64,000 nt of DNA from Chalciporus piperatus (lineage: Eukaryota > Basidiomycota > Agaricomycetes > Boletales > Boletaceae). Under the pieces are notes generated by a model. The model had not been told where the DNA came from. It ran no database searches and was given only the letters and a program-made list of their open reading frames with translations. Shown here in pieces: positions 1 through 10,689 of this stretch. The translations under genes were made by a program, and so were the position numbers. The stretch covers positions 24,552 through 88,551 of the forward strand of contig JBBPTG010000105.1 of assembly GCA_038093975.1 (NCBI GenBank), written 5' to 3'. Every line of letters starts with the position of its first letter. Within the stretch, counting starts at the first letter, position 1.

Positions 1-4
1 CTAG

Positions 5-1274
5 CAACGTATCGACCGGGAGGTCCAAGAGCATGAATTTATTGACAGACTTTTTTACTTCTGGGATACTGCTTGTCAAGGGTCTTTATCATTCCAGGTA
101 GGTTCTGATGAAGATACATTCCTTTTTGGTACTTACTCGAGCGCTAGGACATCGTCTCGGGATTGGATGGTGTGATGTTCAACGATCTCATGGATAACAT
201 AGAATGGTTCTTCAACTTGCACGACAAGAATAAGGATGGTTATCTGACGAAAGACGAAGTTTTGACGCTTTCTGAATCTTTCTTGGTGAGATCGATGATT
301 TGGCATATCTACTGGACTCTGACAGAGCGCATTCAGTTCATATTCCGGCATGAGATTGGAGATGCTTACCTTGGCGCCGTTAGTCGTTTCATGACCAACG
401 CCTTCGAGTACGGCGATACCCTCCTACCGCAAGAAACAAACAAGGAAACCGGGAAGATTGAACCGCAACAAATAGGTCACAACCAACCATACCTCAACCT
501 TGCAACGTATGGCACCCTCCAATGTATTGATCCATCCTTATTGACTGCTGTCCAACAGTTTCCGAATGGTCGTCTTAGCCGACGAAATACTAGAGTCGTT
601 CTTCGAGATAGACTTGTCAGCATCGTTCAAGCTAGCACCCATTCAAGAATTGGAGCTGCCAACCGCAGGAGGGGGTTTTCTGGGAGACCTCTGGTCCAAC
701 ATCGCCTCTGAGGACAATAAGAAAATCTTTCACAAATTTAGCGATGAGCTCGGGAAGACGATCGGCAAACACCAAGTCATTTACCGGCCCACGATTGGGC
801 GTTACACGAAGTTGGAAGAACCGAAGGCGCGCGAGCCGCTCGTCTCCTCTGCGTCGAGGTCGACGTTTGCATCGAGCAGCTCGGACACCTTGACCAAGTC
901 CCAGACGTCCTCGTCAAGTCTCACCATTGATGCTGCTGCCGCTCAGGACAATGGTCCTCCTTCGTCGGCGCTGGCGTCTGCCTTCTCGCCCATGCCACAT
1001 GTCAAAGCGGTCAATGCGGCATTCATGGAGAGGACGCCGTTTGCTATTGACGACGCAGGTGATGATGACGATGACAGTGACTTGGATATGGTTCATGGGG
1101 ATGACGATGAGGTCATGGACGAAGTTGATGCTTTCCTGGAAGCGCATGATTCTGGTCTCACAGATGCAGATAAAGAGGTTGCGAAAGGTCAGCGTTTACA
1201 TATGTGTGAAGTAGCGGTATCATGCTGACACATCTCATTTGAATCTAGACCTTCTCAACGCCAAGCCGGTGTAG
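5..1274 (+). CDS. C-terminal part of EF-hand protein, probably a TBC/RabGAP (partial)
   Basis: The window opens on a splice acceptor (tag at 2-4), so the gene begins upstream. Exons read about 5-97, 148-285, 328-506, 559-1187 and 1249-1274, joined by 42-61 nt introns. A classical EF-hand calcium loop is visible (HDKNKDGYLTKDE, near 220-255). It is followed by a helical stretch (GDAYLGAVSRFMTNAFEYGD), a FFEIDLSASF segment, and then a low-complexity Ser-rich and acidic tail (DDDDDSDLDM) ending in NAKPV and a stop. EF-hand followed by this kind of helical region is the C-terminal layout of fungal Gyp2/Mdr1-type Rab GTPase-activating proteins. The catalytic TBC domain itself would lie outside the window, so the RabGAP name is an inference. 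The EF-hand is seen directly. A generic calcium-binding protein is the alternative. Confidence 0.6.
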
Positions 1275-1461
1275 GGGAGGAAACTATGTAGAACGCACCT
1301 TGAGGATGATTTCTTGTGTACTTTTACTGCATACCTTTCTGCTTTCGTATCCCTATCCCCTGCAAGTCATGGAAACGTTGGGTAAAACCACAGCATAACA
1401 AACAAGATAATACAACGATACACGATCGAAATGAAAGCTACAGAAATCCAGATGAAAAAGT

Positions 1462-2922
1462 TTAGCTAGGTGGCCCACGGTCTGACCATATTCGAATCGC
1501 AAGGTCCGGATCTATTGAACCAGACGCTATCATGTTTTGTTGAGGATGGGTCTGTAGACGGCACCGTTCAAGTTATGTTGACTTCGAGGAGACGGATCAC
1601 TTACAGCTACAGCAACGACAACGCCTGAGGTCCTCATGAGTGCATGAAGGATAACAAGGTTGAGTTGCGTACCTGAGTGACCTTCCAGTGTTTGCATGAT
1701 TTCGCGACTCTGTAGATCCCAGATATACACTTTGTTGTCTTCACTGCCGGACACTATCCATTTCCCACCCGTCACACTGAAACAAGCTGCTATGCAGTAC
1801 TTCTCGTTCTTGTGACCCATGTATGTTTTTAGGCAACGGGAGGTGTGGTAATCCCAGAGGCGGATCGCACTATCGTGCGCCGTGGACAGGATATATTTTG
1901 AGTTGGGTGAGAACTGCACGTGTTGACTGACGCAAAGTCGTATGAGGCCAGTCCAAAGGATGTAGAGAGTGATGTACTCACCACACTGCGTCGTGTCCCT
2001 CCGTCAGTGTTTTAAGACACTGCCCTGTGGAGGTATTCCAGATTCGACTGTGAAGCCAATTAAACGAATGTCGATGGATCAATTAGTTTGGCAATCTCAC
2101 ATTAGTCCATCAAGCGCACAGGAGACAACGAGAGTGGCATCCCGGTTGAAATGCACAGCGGTGACATAGTCTAGATGGCCGTTCAATGTCTTCGAGCACT
2201 TGCCTGAGCTGACGAAGTGAGCATTCGGCTTCTCTTTCAGTGGCAACCAGGATGGGCAGACCTCTCGCAATGTTCCAGATGCGAACATCACCATCACAAC
2301 CTCCAGATACCAACATATCTGAGGCGGTATTGTAATTCACGCAGAATACGAAGCTCGTGTGGCCTCGTAGTTGTTTTGTAGCTAGACCCTAGCCCACAAG
2401 CGTTATTATATACAGATATATTGCATGAGGATGAACGCACAGTGTCTACGTTCCATATCCGTATGGTCGTGTCATCTGATCCGGACGCCAAGTACATGCC
2501 ATCTGTGGACCAGGCAATGTCAGAGAGCCCCTTGGTGTGACCATTCAAGTTTCGTATCAGCTCTCCAGTAAATGGGGACCATATCTTTATCACGTTATCG
2601 GCAGCTAGGTTCAAGGGGCGTTCAGGTTAGGAAGCACAAGTATTGAACTAGGGAACGTACCGCAAGAGGCGAGAAGGGTGCCATCAGGGCTGAACTTTAC
2701 AGCTGATATGGACTGACTATGACCGCGTAATGTGTGTCTAAGCTGATAGTTTGGCCGTTCACGGTGGGTAGCTTGAGGAGTCGGAGGTGGAGGCTGGACC
2801 ACGGACACGGGGGGAGCTGGGACTGGTACAGGTGGAGCGGGAACTTGAGGATCATCTTCGGTTGTCTGTGATCCATTTTCATCATCCGTTGTCGATTCAT
2901 CCATGCCAGCCAGCGGATCCAT
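1462..2922 (-). CDS. WDR5/Swd3-like WD40 subunit of COMPASS histone methyltransferase
   Basis: The start is placed at [10 protein letters not shown] (2922), followed by a roughly 60-residue acidic and Pro-rich leader. The body is a chain of WD40 repeats split by short introns: [34 protein letters not shown] with IRIWNV, a repeat with [46 protein letters not shown] and a repeat with [19 protein letters not shown]. The last exon ends in [17 protein letters not shown]. The spacing and the motif [42 protein letters not shown] are the WDR5/Swd3 signature. WDR5 is a seven-bladed propeller that scaffolds the Set1/MLL complex, which methylates histone H3 lysine 4 in the nucleus. The gene is divergent from the EngB-like GTPase, with 147 bp between start codons. 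I see no break. Confidence 0.88.
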
Positions 2923-3069
2923 CGTATAAGGTAGGAATACAAAGATAGATGATGACAACAAACTCTCGGACGAGTTTGTGCATATTTGGCGAAGGCTTTG
3001 GAATCTAACAAGGCCAAACAACGTCGCGTTCTTCCAAGCCCAGATCAACAAGTTGACTGTTCCACAGGC

Positions 3070-4003
3070 ATGTCGTTGTGGCAGTCCGGCTGTCGAAGAA
3101 TTCAGCTCTCGTCATTTGTGAAAGGATCACAACATTCAATATCGCGAAATAGCTCTACAAACGCGAAAGCAATATTCCAAAATGCGGGTTCTGCTGAGTT
3201 TCTTGTGTCCGTGACGGACTCCCATTCGATGCCACACCTCAATCGACTACCGGAAGTGAGTTGAACCACATTCATCGCTCAATGGATTGACTTCTTGCTC
3301 ATAAGGTGATTGTCACCGGTAAGCAGACGCAAATTCAAATTGCAGTTCCCCTTTGATTGACTCTGTTAATAGGGCGAGCAAACGTCGGCAAGTCGTGTCT
3401 GCTAAATGCAGCCCTCGGGCGCAAAGACCTACTTTTTACAAGCAAGAAGGCTGTCAGTACCCTCATGCACTAGTGCGCGTCAGTTCACGTATTATTTTGC
3501 AGGGTCGAACACAAACTCTGAACTTTTTCAGAGTTGGACCACCCCCTGGTAAGTTGGTTGTTGTCGACTCCCCTGGATACGGTTCACGAGGACGCTCGGA
3601 ATGGGGCGCGGTCTTTAACCACTATATCATGAATCGCGAGGAGTGAGTTGCGCTCAACTTGTTCAACTGCACTCCTGCTAACCCCCGACCATCAAGGTTG
3701 CGGCGGATCTACATATTGCTACCTGCCCCTCACGGTTTGCGATCAACCGACGAAGCCATGCTAGCCGAGCTAGACAGTCTGGTTCAACAGTCTGGCGGCA
3801 CGAAATTCACGTTACAAGCGGTAATCACGAAAGCGGACCAACTCAGGGACAATGGTCGAGAACAGGTCGACCGCATGAAGACCGCCATCTTTCAAGCTGC
3901 GCCGACATGTCTTCCGCCAATTATCACCGCCTGTCCCCCAAAGGGCATGCCTTTTGGCATCGAGCTAGTCCGTAAATCAATAGCGGAGTGTTGTGGACTA
4001 TGA
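3070..4003 (+). CDS. EngB/YihA-type mitochondrial GTP-binding protein
   Basis: The start MSLWQSGCRRIQL (3070) gives a basic, Ser-rich N-terminus of the kind that targets mitochondria. An in-frame ATG at 2986 would crowd the divergent promoter. The G1 P-loop is GRANVGKSCLLN, the G2 region SKKAGRTQTLNFF, G3 is VVDSPGYG and G4 is ITKAD. This is the full set for the EngB family, whose bacterial members assist large-subunit ribosome assembly and whose eukaryotic homologue (GTPBP8) is mitochondrial. Exons join through a tiny 13 nt exon (3306-3318) that supplies the strand before the P-loop. The protein ends at CGL with a stop at 4003 and has the size expected for a single-domain EngB protein. The role in mitochondrial ribosome assembly is inferred from the family. 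Confidence 0.87.
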
Positions 4004-5613
4004 TTGTATAGCATCACCTACCGGTCCTTGTGCGCTTTGTCGGTATGCTTTGGGGGATCTATTCCTTTATCCGCCATCAAGGACCAACGAACTCAAATCC
4101 CGCAGCCTCCTTGAACTTGCGCGTCAAACGCTCGCTCGATCTTGCCTCGCCGTCACTCTAATCCCCATCATCATCAGTTCATCCGGGAACGTCACAGATG
4201 CGCCTGACCTCGTTTCCTCCAACATGCCACAAATGGAGTTTCATCATAAGAGCTCCTGGGCTACTTGTACTACGAAAAGTTTCGACACTCGCGTGAGTAT
4301 CTGGGGAACTTTTACGGCATGCTTCCATTTTGCGGAAGTGTGCGGGTGGCTGTTATCCACGCTACATAGTCAGCTGGAGTTCCAGGCCTAGGTGAACGCA
4401 GCATGTGCGGAGATCACTCAACAGAAAGAACCATCTCTGTTGAGTTCGTTGTCCACAGTTCTTTTTATTTCTGTCCACTGAGCAGATCGTTCAGTTCACA
4501 TGTCAAATCGTTCCCCCTGCCCTACCGTGCCCCGTTTCCGTAACTTCGCACTTGGTACTTATTAGCGCTGGGATCCTATGCTATTAATGTCCGTGTTCTT
4601 CGCTTCACCATACTGGCTTTCCCCATGATTCCCAGTCTTACCTGTTGTGCCAAAATCTTCAAGGGCCTCTTCGCCCATTTAACATCATCAGCCTTATACC
4701 CATATCCTCCGCTGGGTTACGATCATCTAGATCTCGGTACGAAGGACAGTCATCTTGTCCTCCTTCCTCTCTCGCTGGGAGTGGTGGTGCTCGTGCCCGT
4801 CCCCACCTCTCCGAGGTGCAGGAACCCCGAACAAATTCCATTAAAAGCGATGGACTCCTATCCAGCTGTCAATTCACAAGACACGTTTTGCGAATCCTCG
4901 GTACGAGAGTCAGGCGACGAGAAAGCCATGCCCATATGAGGTGAGTCCTCTGTCCACCAAGGACGTCAAGTATGTATTGACCGGTGTTGTTATCCACAGC
5001 ATCCCTAAACCAAAATCATTCGGACACGCATCTCGCGCCGAAGTTTCTTGACTAGTGCATTTGTGTCCCATTTCCCTTTTGCAAAAACCGAATCTTTTTG
5101 TGCGTTCACTTCTTGTGCTGTCGGCTATTCCGTTTCTTATAGGTTACCTTTTGATACAGTAGGTTGTAAACCCGGCGAAAACCCCTATGTCCCCATGTGC
5201 CAGCCGTTTCACCCACCATTTCGGTATATCATCCACGAGAAAATTGATTTCCTCCTTGTACTCTCGTGTATAACGATATGACGCGCATCGCAATTGATTC
5301 GTCATTGTTTTGAGTGTCGCGGGAAGCTTCCGGCGGGAAACGACCAAAACGGCTGGGTCGAGACTAGCATGCCACGCATATCTACTCGAATTCACGGAGC
5401 CTAACTTAAAGGGATCAGTCTTTTGATAAAACCCCAAAGTTGTCACACTAGGGATAGGGCAAAGAGCAATCGAGCAACCCTGACATTCAAGTACAGAAAA
5501 TGAAAGATGTCAACCTACGAGCGTGTTACAATTACAGCACGAGAACAGACACAATTGCACTAAGCAGCGATAGCGACGAGTTCGGTGAGAGACTCTTTCA
5601 ATGAATTCAAAGT
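4004..5613. other. Intergenic region, no recognisable gene
   Basis: This stretch separates two genes that converge on it (EngB-like + and pirin -). Several open frames of 70-130 codons occur on both strands (for example 3993-4391 + and 5144-5446 -). None shows a family motif, a consistent splice pattern or a homologous partner elsewhere in the window. The first part must hold the 3' untranslated regions. I see no inverted repeat or RNA gene in it. Confidence 0.5.
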
Positions 5614-6635
5614 TTACTCCAAGTCGAAAAGCAAAACCTCGGCGATTCCTTGACCATCGTTTTCAAGCCGGAGCTCGGCGCCTGGCTCATAGGTTAGATA
5701 TGCACCGTCACCTTCCCGCAACTCGATTTGCGGTCCGTTAGCCTGGGAGCCAACCCTCAGAGTGACACCCTGTGCTGGCCCTGGATTATATCCGGATTTC
5801 TGAATGACATGAATATATCCTTTCTTTCGCTGACTGTTTCCAGCCGGGATGTGGACGAGCGAGATGCCAGGGTGGATGAGCGAGGCATACATCCGCAGCT
5901 CCGAACGGATCGGCGCAGGACCGCTGGTCTCTCTTTGCAGAGAAACGCCGGGAGCATTGTCCGGAGCGACGAGAAGAACAAATCGGTTTTTCTTCTCTTC
6001 GTCAGTGAAATGTCTGGCAGACAAAGATATCAGGGACGGTTTGCCTCCGGAATGAAAAATGAGAAGAGCGTGGACGTGGACTCTCTTTCGGACATACCTC
6101 GTGAAGTACGTGGGCTTTCCTTTGCCTTGCCCAGGGCGAGGCGATGCCCAAATCTGGCAGAAATGAACGTCTTGGCTGCCGTAGGCTTTTTCAGAATGAG
6201 AGATGCCTGAACCCGTGGAAGTCATTTGGAGTGCACCGCGAGAGAGGATCTCCGTGTTGCCCATGGAGTCCTGACTGTTTCGGAGAATGAATTTCATATC
6301 ATGATGCTCGAGCAGGGAAGAATATAGATACTTACTGTTCCAATTGACCACCGATAACATAGGAGAATATCTCATACGTCTGGTGACTGTGCGTGCCAAA
6401 GCCTGTGTGAGCAGCGACACGATCCTCATTAAGGACACGAAGGGGGCCCCAAGCCTCGTAACGCGGGTCCTGATATCTACGGCGTGTTTCGTTGAGTACC
6501 AAGACTAATTTTCGAGCCTGAATGCACGTACCCAGCGAAGGCAAACGTGTGGAAGGTCTTCAACCAACCGTGATCAGCGTGACCACGTTCATCGCTGCGG
6601 CGAGGAATGATTTGTACACTCTTGTTCGAGGACAT
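5614..6635 (-). CDS. Pirin family protein (bicupin)
   Basis: The N-terminal part carries HADHGWLKTFHTFAF, then GTHSHQTYEIFSYVIGG and GSGISHSEKA. These are the cupin metal-binding motifs of pirins: two His and a Glu in the first, His and Glu in the second. The remaining exons cover the second cupin fold (APDNAPGVSLQ, YASLIHPGISLVHIPAGN) and end at EVLLFDLE. Pirins are iron-binding bicupins, nuclear co-regulators in animals and quercetinase-like enzymes in some microbes. The metal ligands are intact here. I chose the start MSSNKSVQIIPRR (6635). An in-frame ATG at 6806 would add about 57 residues rich in Ser, Arg and Ile that look like a mitochondrial presequence, so two forms are possible. At least three short introns interrupt the gene. 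Confidence 0.87.
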
Positions 6636-6806
6636 TGTAGTAGTGTCTGAAGAAAGTGAACGGATGAAAAGGGGTGATCTGAGGAGCGGAGTAGAGCTGT
6701 GGCGGATAAATGATATTCGGGTGGGGTAGATACACCTAGATGCTGTGTTGATTAATCGCGAAATGGTGGGCTGAGGGAACAGATGATGACAGCTACGATA
6801 ATCCAC

Positions 6807-8881
6807 TTTTTATATCCGGCAAATTGTCAGATACGTTTGGGACGTCGAGGCTAGGCTTACGATGAAGATCAAACATCCTCCACAGGGGCTTGCCATTCCG
6901 GGCAATAGTACACTCACGTGTTCACACGAAATTGCTAAGGCCATCACTAAGCTAGACAGTTTGAAGAAGGTCATGAAACTTGCAGCCTTGGTCATACATT
7001 GGAAAGTTCAGTCCAGACAGAAAGGTTTTCATTAATGAGCACTGGCCCTGCTTACTTGGATCAAGAATATGGCTCGATGTGGTGAAATTGCCAGAATGTG
7101 CCCCACAAATCGTACCGATCTAACGCCGTTCGATCATCTTTCAGCCTTCCCCAACTAGCTATGCGCTAGTTCAAGTTTTACTAATGAACCATCATTGAAG
7201 TACGATTGCTCTCCTTCCTCCTGCACATATTGTCGATACCAGAAGACACGAGGACGTGAACCATATGGCACTCACAGTCCGTAACTCTTCCCCCAGCGAT
7301 GCAGTTTAGCAGAAGCACTGCGTTGTCGACTGCATGTAAATACCTGTTGATGGTGTCTTTTACCGTTACCGAGTACACATCAGCAGGTGCTCAAAGTGAC
7401 CTTAGCGTCAGTGCGCGGGTAAGCAGTAGTTAACCAAACGGCTCACGGGATCAGGGGGCAGCTGACCGCTGAACGTACCTCTCGTCAATGATGCCCATAC
7501 TAGTAGGGAGCTGCCTTGGGAGGGGACCAACGTCACCCAATTCTAGACGAATAGGTATCTGAGGTCGGGGCTCATCATCAAGTTTACTCCTTTCAGAGGA
7601 ATATAAATCAGGTAACTCGTCATGGGGTCAATCGCGCCGATGATGATTATTTCATCTACTCACCTGAGTCGCATCTAACCATTCCGAGCGCCTCTCTCTT
7701 TCGGAGAGGCAACCCATATAAATAGCCGCCCATACGCATGGGCAGAATCAAGGTTCACGAACGAGTACTCGTGTTCGTCCATGATGCGCGAACGTCCCCC
7801 TTCGTAGCATTCATTCACACCCCAGCGTCTCGCCTTGCCCGAATTTCCCTATCAGGGAACAACCAACAACACGCACCTTTCAAAGATTCAAGACCACACG
7901 GAGCTTATGCGGTCGCAGGCAGATCGATCGTGAACCGTTTCTTAGGGAGATGATCAGCAGGTTCAGCACAAACCAAGTCCTCAGTGTGGTCGCTCACGAT
8001 CACAGAGGCAATGGATAACCTTTCAGGAACACGCAGGTTTCTGGAGGAGGAGAAGCCTGTTCTGTGACGCCTCGACGCGCATGCGGCCCCGGCCCCTTGT
8101 CCCTTGTTGTTTTTGTTCAGGGGGAAAAGGTCACCGTATGAGTGTCAGGGACGCACGATCGGATGATGAGCTGATGTACCTAGATACAATGTACTCACCG
8201 AAAGAGCCCCGTGACGGACAAACGATGCAAGGCTCCGAGGGAAGCGCGTTTGTCCTGGTTATGCGATCGTGTTCAATGACTCGGCACCCAAATCTAGGGA
8301 GATGCGGGACCCGAGAGATAATCTGAGATGGCGTTTTCCCAATCGTCTTGTTTTTGTGTGCGTCCACAAGCCGTCAGAATCATTTGAGACTTGGCTTGGC
8401 ATGTGTGATGGTCAATTCGTACCGCGTCGACTCAGTCACCAGACTAGTCGACTCACATAGCAAGAGACAATGCCCGACACAACGGCAACTATAGGTTGGG
8501 TCACGGTGAACTTTGTCAGAGGTATTCTTGTATAGGGACCTGAATCAGACCCGCAACGCGTTCACAAAACTGCAGATTCGCAAACAACCTAGATCGCGTG
8601 TATATACTAGCACCTGCGTATGATATAGGTATGTGGTATCGAACTTCCATTAGGGACCACGAGGCCATTCTAAGCTACATAGCGATGGACGATCCAGAGG
8701 GCCATACCAGCAATCGCAGGACATACTTTTGAGGGTATAGGTCTGATGGGGGGTATAAGCAGAAACACAACGGGGAGGGGCTGCACCGAGACGCCCTAGG
8801 ACCGACAGTGCAAATCAGCAACCTGTCGTGCCAGCGGCAGCATATGCGCGAGGGTGGCGCGAGGGGGGTAACTGGAATCAG
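6807..8881. other. Intergenic region, no recognisable gene; hairpin beside a TATA-like box near 7.7 kb
   Basis: About 2.1 kb lie between the 5' end of the pirin gene and the 3' end of the fucosyltransferase-like gene. Only short open frames occur, overlapping on opposite strands near 8.1-8.4 kb, and none has recognisable motifs. The only ordered element I see is the hairpin at 7690-7710, followed by a TATA-like string and a short 71-codon frame (7738-7953) that I do not recognise. Confidence 0.5.
7690..7710. repeat. Short perfect inverted repeat (hairpin)
   Basis: The arms gcctctc and gagaggc pair perfectly over 7 bp around a 7 nt loop. A TATA-like string (atataaata, 7717-7725) follows directly. 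It could be a transcription start region or chance. Confidence 0.4.
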
Positions 8882-10689
8882 CTACCAAAACCTTGTATCT
8901 TCCGGAGGTATTTCCTTCAGCATGCGGAACATAACGATGTTTGATGTCAAGCTTGAGAACTGAGCATAGTGTAGTGGTAAGCAAGTCAAAACTGCGCGGG
9001 GGTAAAAAGATGACTTACGCCATTGCCGATGAACACCTCCGCCCGCTGTCCAACTAACATGTCCACAGCCTGCGCGACGGGCTTCACCTCCCAGCCAAGT
9101 TTTAGATCACGACTGGTCGTCACGGCTTCCCATTTCTTTATCTCCATAAGAGCTTGTCTCAGTTCCCCCACCCACGCTACATCGCCATTCGTCATGACAT
9201 AGATCCTCTTGAGCTCCTTGGAGGTCCCGTGCGCCCGCTTGTGGTCCGCAAGTACTTCACGCACCTTCTCCACAATCTGTTCGATGGTCGGGAAACATCG
9301 CCGAAGATACATCTGCAGGGTCTCCTCGGTGGCTTCACCGTTACCCCCAGTGGGTGGACGAAATTGGTCAGGAAATGATGGAAATTTGTTGAAACCGTTC
9401 CAATCCGAGGACCACTTGGCTAGGTGAGTACAGTGGCCCCCAAAGTCACCTCGGCGAATGTGTAACACGAGGAGGCCTGGGATCGGGTCTATCTTCGTCG
9501 CGGGTAGGACAGGCTCGACAGTATGAAGTACCTTCGGAGGAGGGGCAGGACGCAAAAAAGACGGGAGGAATCGGAAGGACTTGGTCGTAGTAGCTCCAAA
9601 CAGATCCGCATTCTGGGAGAAAGCTTCTAGAACCAGGGGAGACCATGAGAAATTACGAAGGATCGGCGACTTGGATAACCGGGACCATAGAGAGAGTATG
9701 CGTGTCGATCCAAATATCCTGATTTCACGATCATTGAGCATGGCGTGAAACAATCGGGTTGTATCGAACAAACCATATTTCAAATATTTGAGCGGAATCT
9801 AGCTCAAGTTCCACGCAAGGGTCATTGATAGAGTTGAGCTTATCGACCCATAGATCAAATATCTGCGACGCAGGCCCGTCGTACCTGATATGCCCGCTTA
9901 CGGTGCCGGTAGCGATGATAGTGGGCTCCGGGCAAACTTTCTTGAAGTACTCCCTGGAGACGGAACGAGGTGCCGGATCGCCTGGACCGAAAGCAGAGCC
10001 AATTATAGGACCTGAACACCTCCTTAGCTCGTCCGAGAAGATAGGAAAAAGGAGAGAACGTACCGCTGATGATAGCAGAAAGGGGTATTCGGGATGGGAT
10101 TAGGTTGCCATTGAATTCTGAATAGTCTGAATCACCACGATCCCATGTAAAATTATTGAAAACAAATCTGGAGGAACAGTTATCGCCTCATTTCATGCAT
10201 GGAGGGTTTCAGATGTACTCACGCTCGATTTGTCTCATGAGCGAGGAGGGCGTTGACCAGGAGCTCCTGCATCACGTTTCCCCACCCGGAGGCTGCCAAG
10301 CATCAGCGCGAGTACTCTTCGGAAGTAGACCGATACTCACCCCAAACGTGGTTGGGTGCCCAGAAAAATCCCGCATCCCGGCCTTCTGGGAAAGGCAAAG
10401 AAAGGTTGTGTTGGGGAAGGTGACGTTCGAAATCGTGATATGCTTCATAAAGTGGTGGTAAGGAGTGGTTTGACGTGTTTTCTTCGCTCGCTGGCGAGTC
10501 CTCCCCGGGATGGCGAGTATAAAGCCAGAGAAACGCCCATGAGGAGAGGAATAGTATGGTAACTAAGCGAAAACAACGTTTTGGTAGGGTTCTGACGGTG
10601 GACGGTCGTGTGTCGGATACCTTGAAAGGTAGTACTTGACCTGGATCCGAGGAACGGAAGAAGTGCCTCTGGTTTTTTGACGAGGGCAT
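8882..10689 (-). CDS. Type II membrane protein of the O-fucosyltransferase-like (GDP-fucose) family
   Basis: The protein starts at MPSSKNQRHFF. It has one N-terminal membrane anchor (CFRLVTILFLSSWAFLWLY, about residues 40-58) preceded by basic residues, as in Golgi type II enzymes. The lumenal part contains GWGNVMQELLVNALL, a nucleotide-sugar-type N-terminal motif. The core motif LLVLHIRRGDFGGHC matches the HxRRGD signature of the GDP-fucose protein O-fucosyltransferase fold. Near the end, AEVFIGNGFSSLTSNIVMFR corresponds to the conserved C-terminal loop, and the protein ends at PPEDTRFW (stop at 8882-8884). Several 50-65 nt introns split it. Many fungi carry such proteins without a proven substrate, so fucosyl transfer is a family inference. 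The gene looks intact. Confidence 0.78.

Noticed and set aside
914..1214. Additional frames on both strands over the acidic tail of the first gene
   Set aside because: They are shadows of the GAT/GAC-rich acidic tract and have no motif or splice context of their own.
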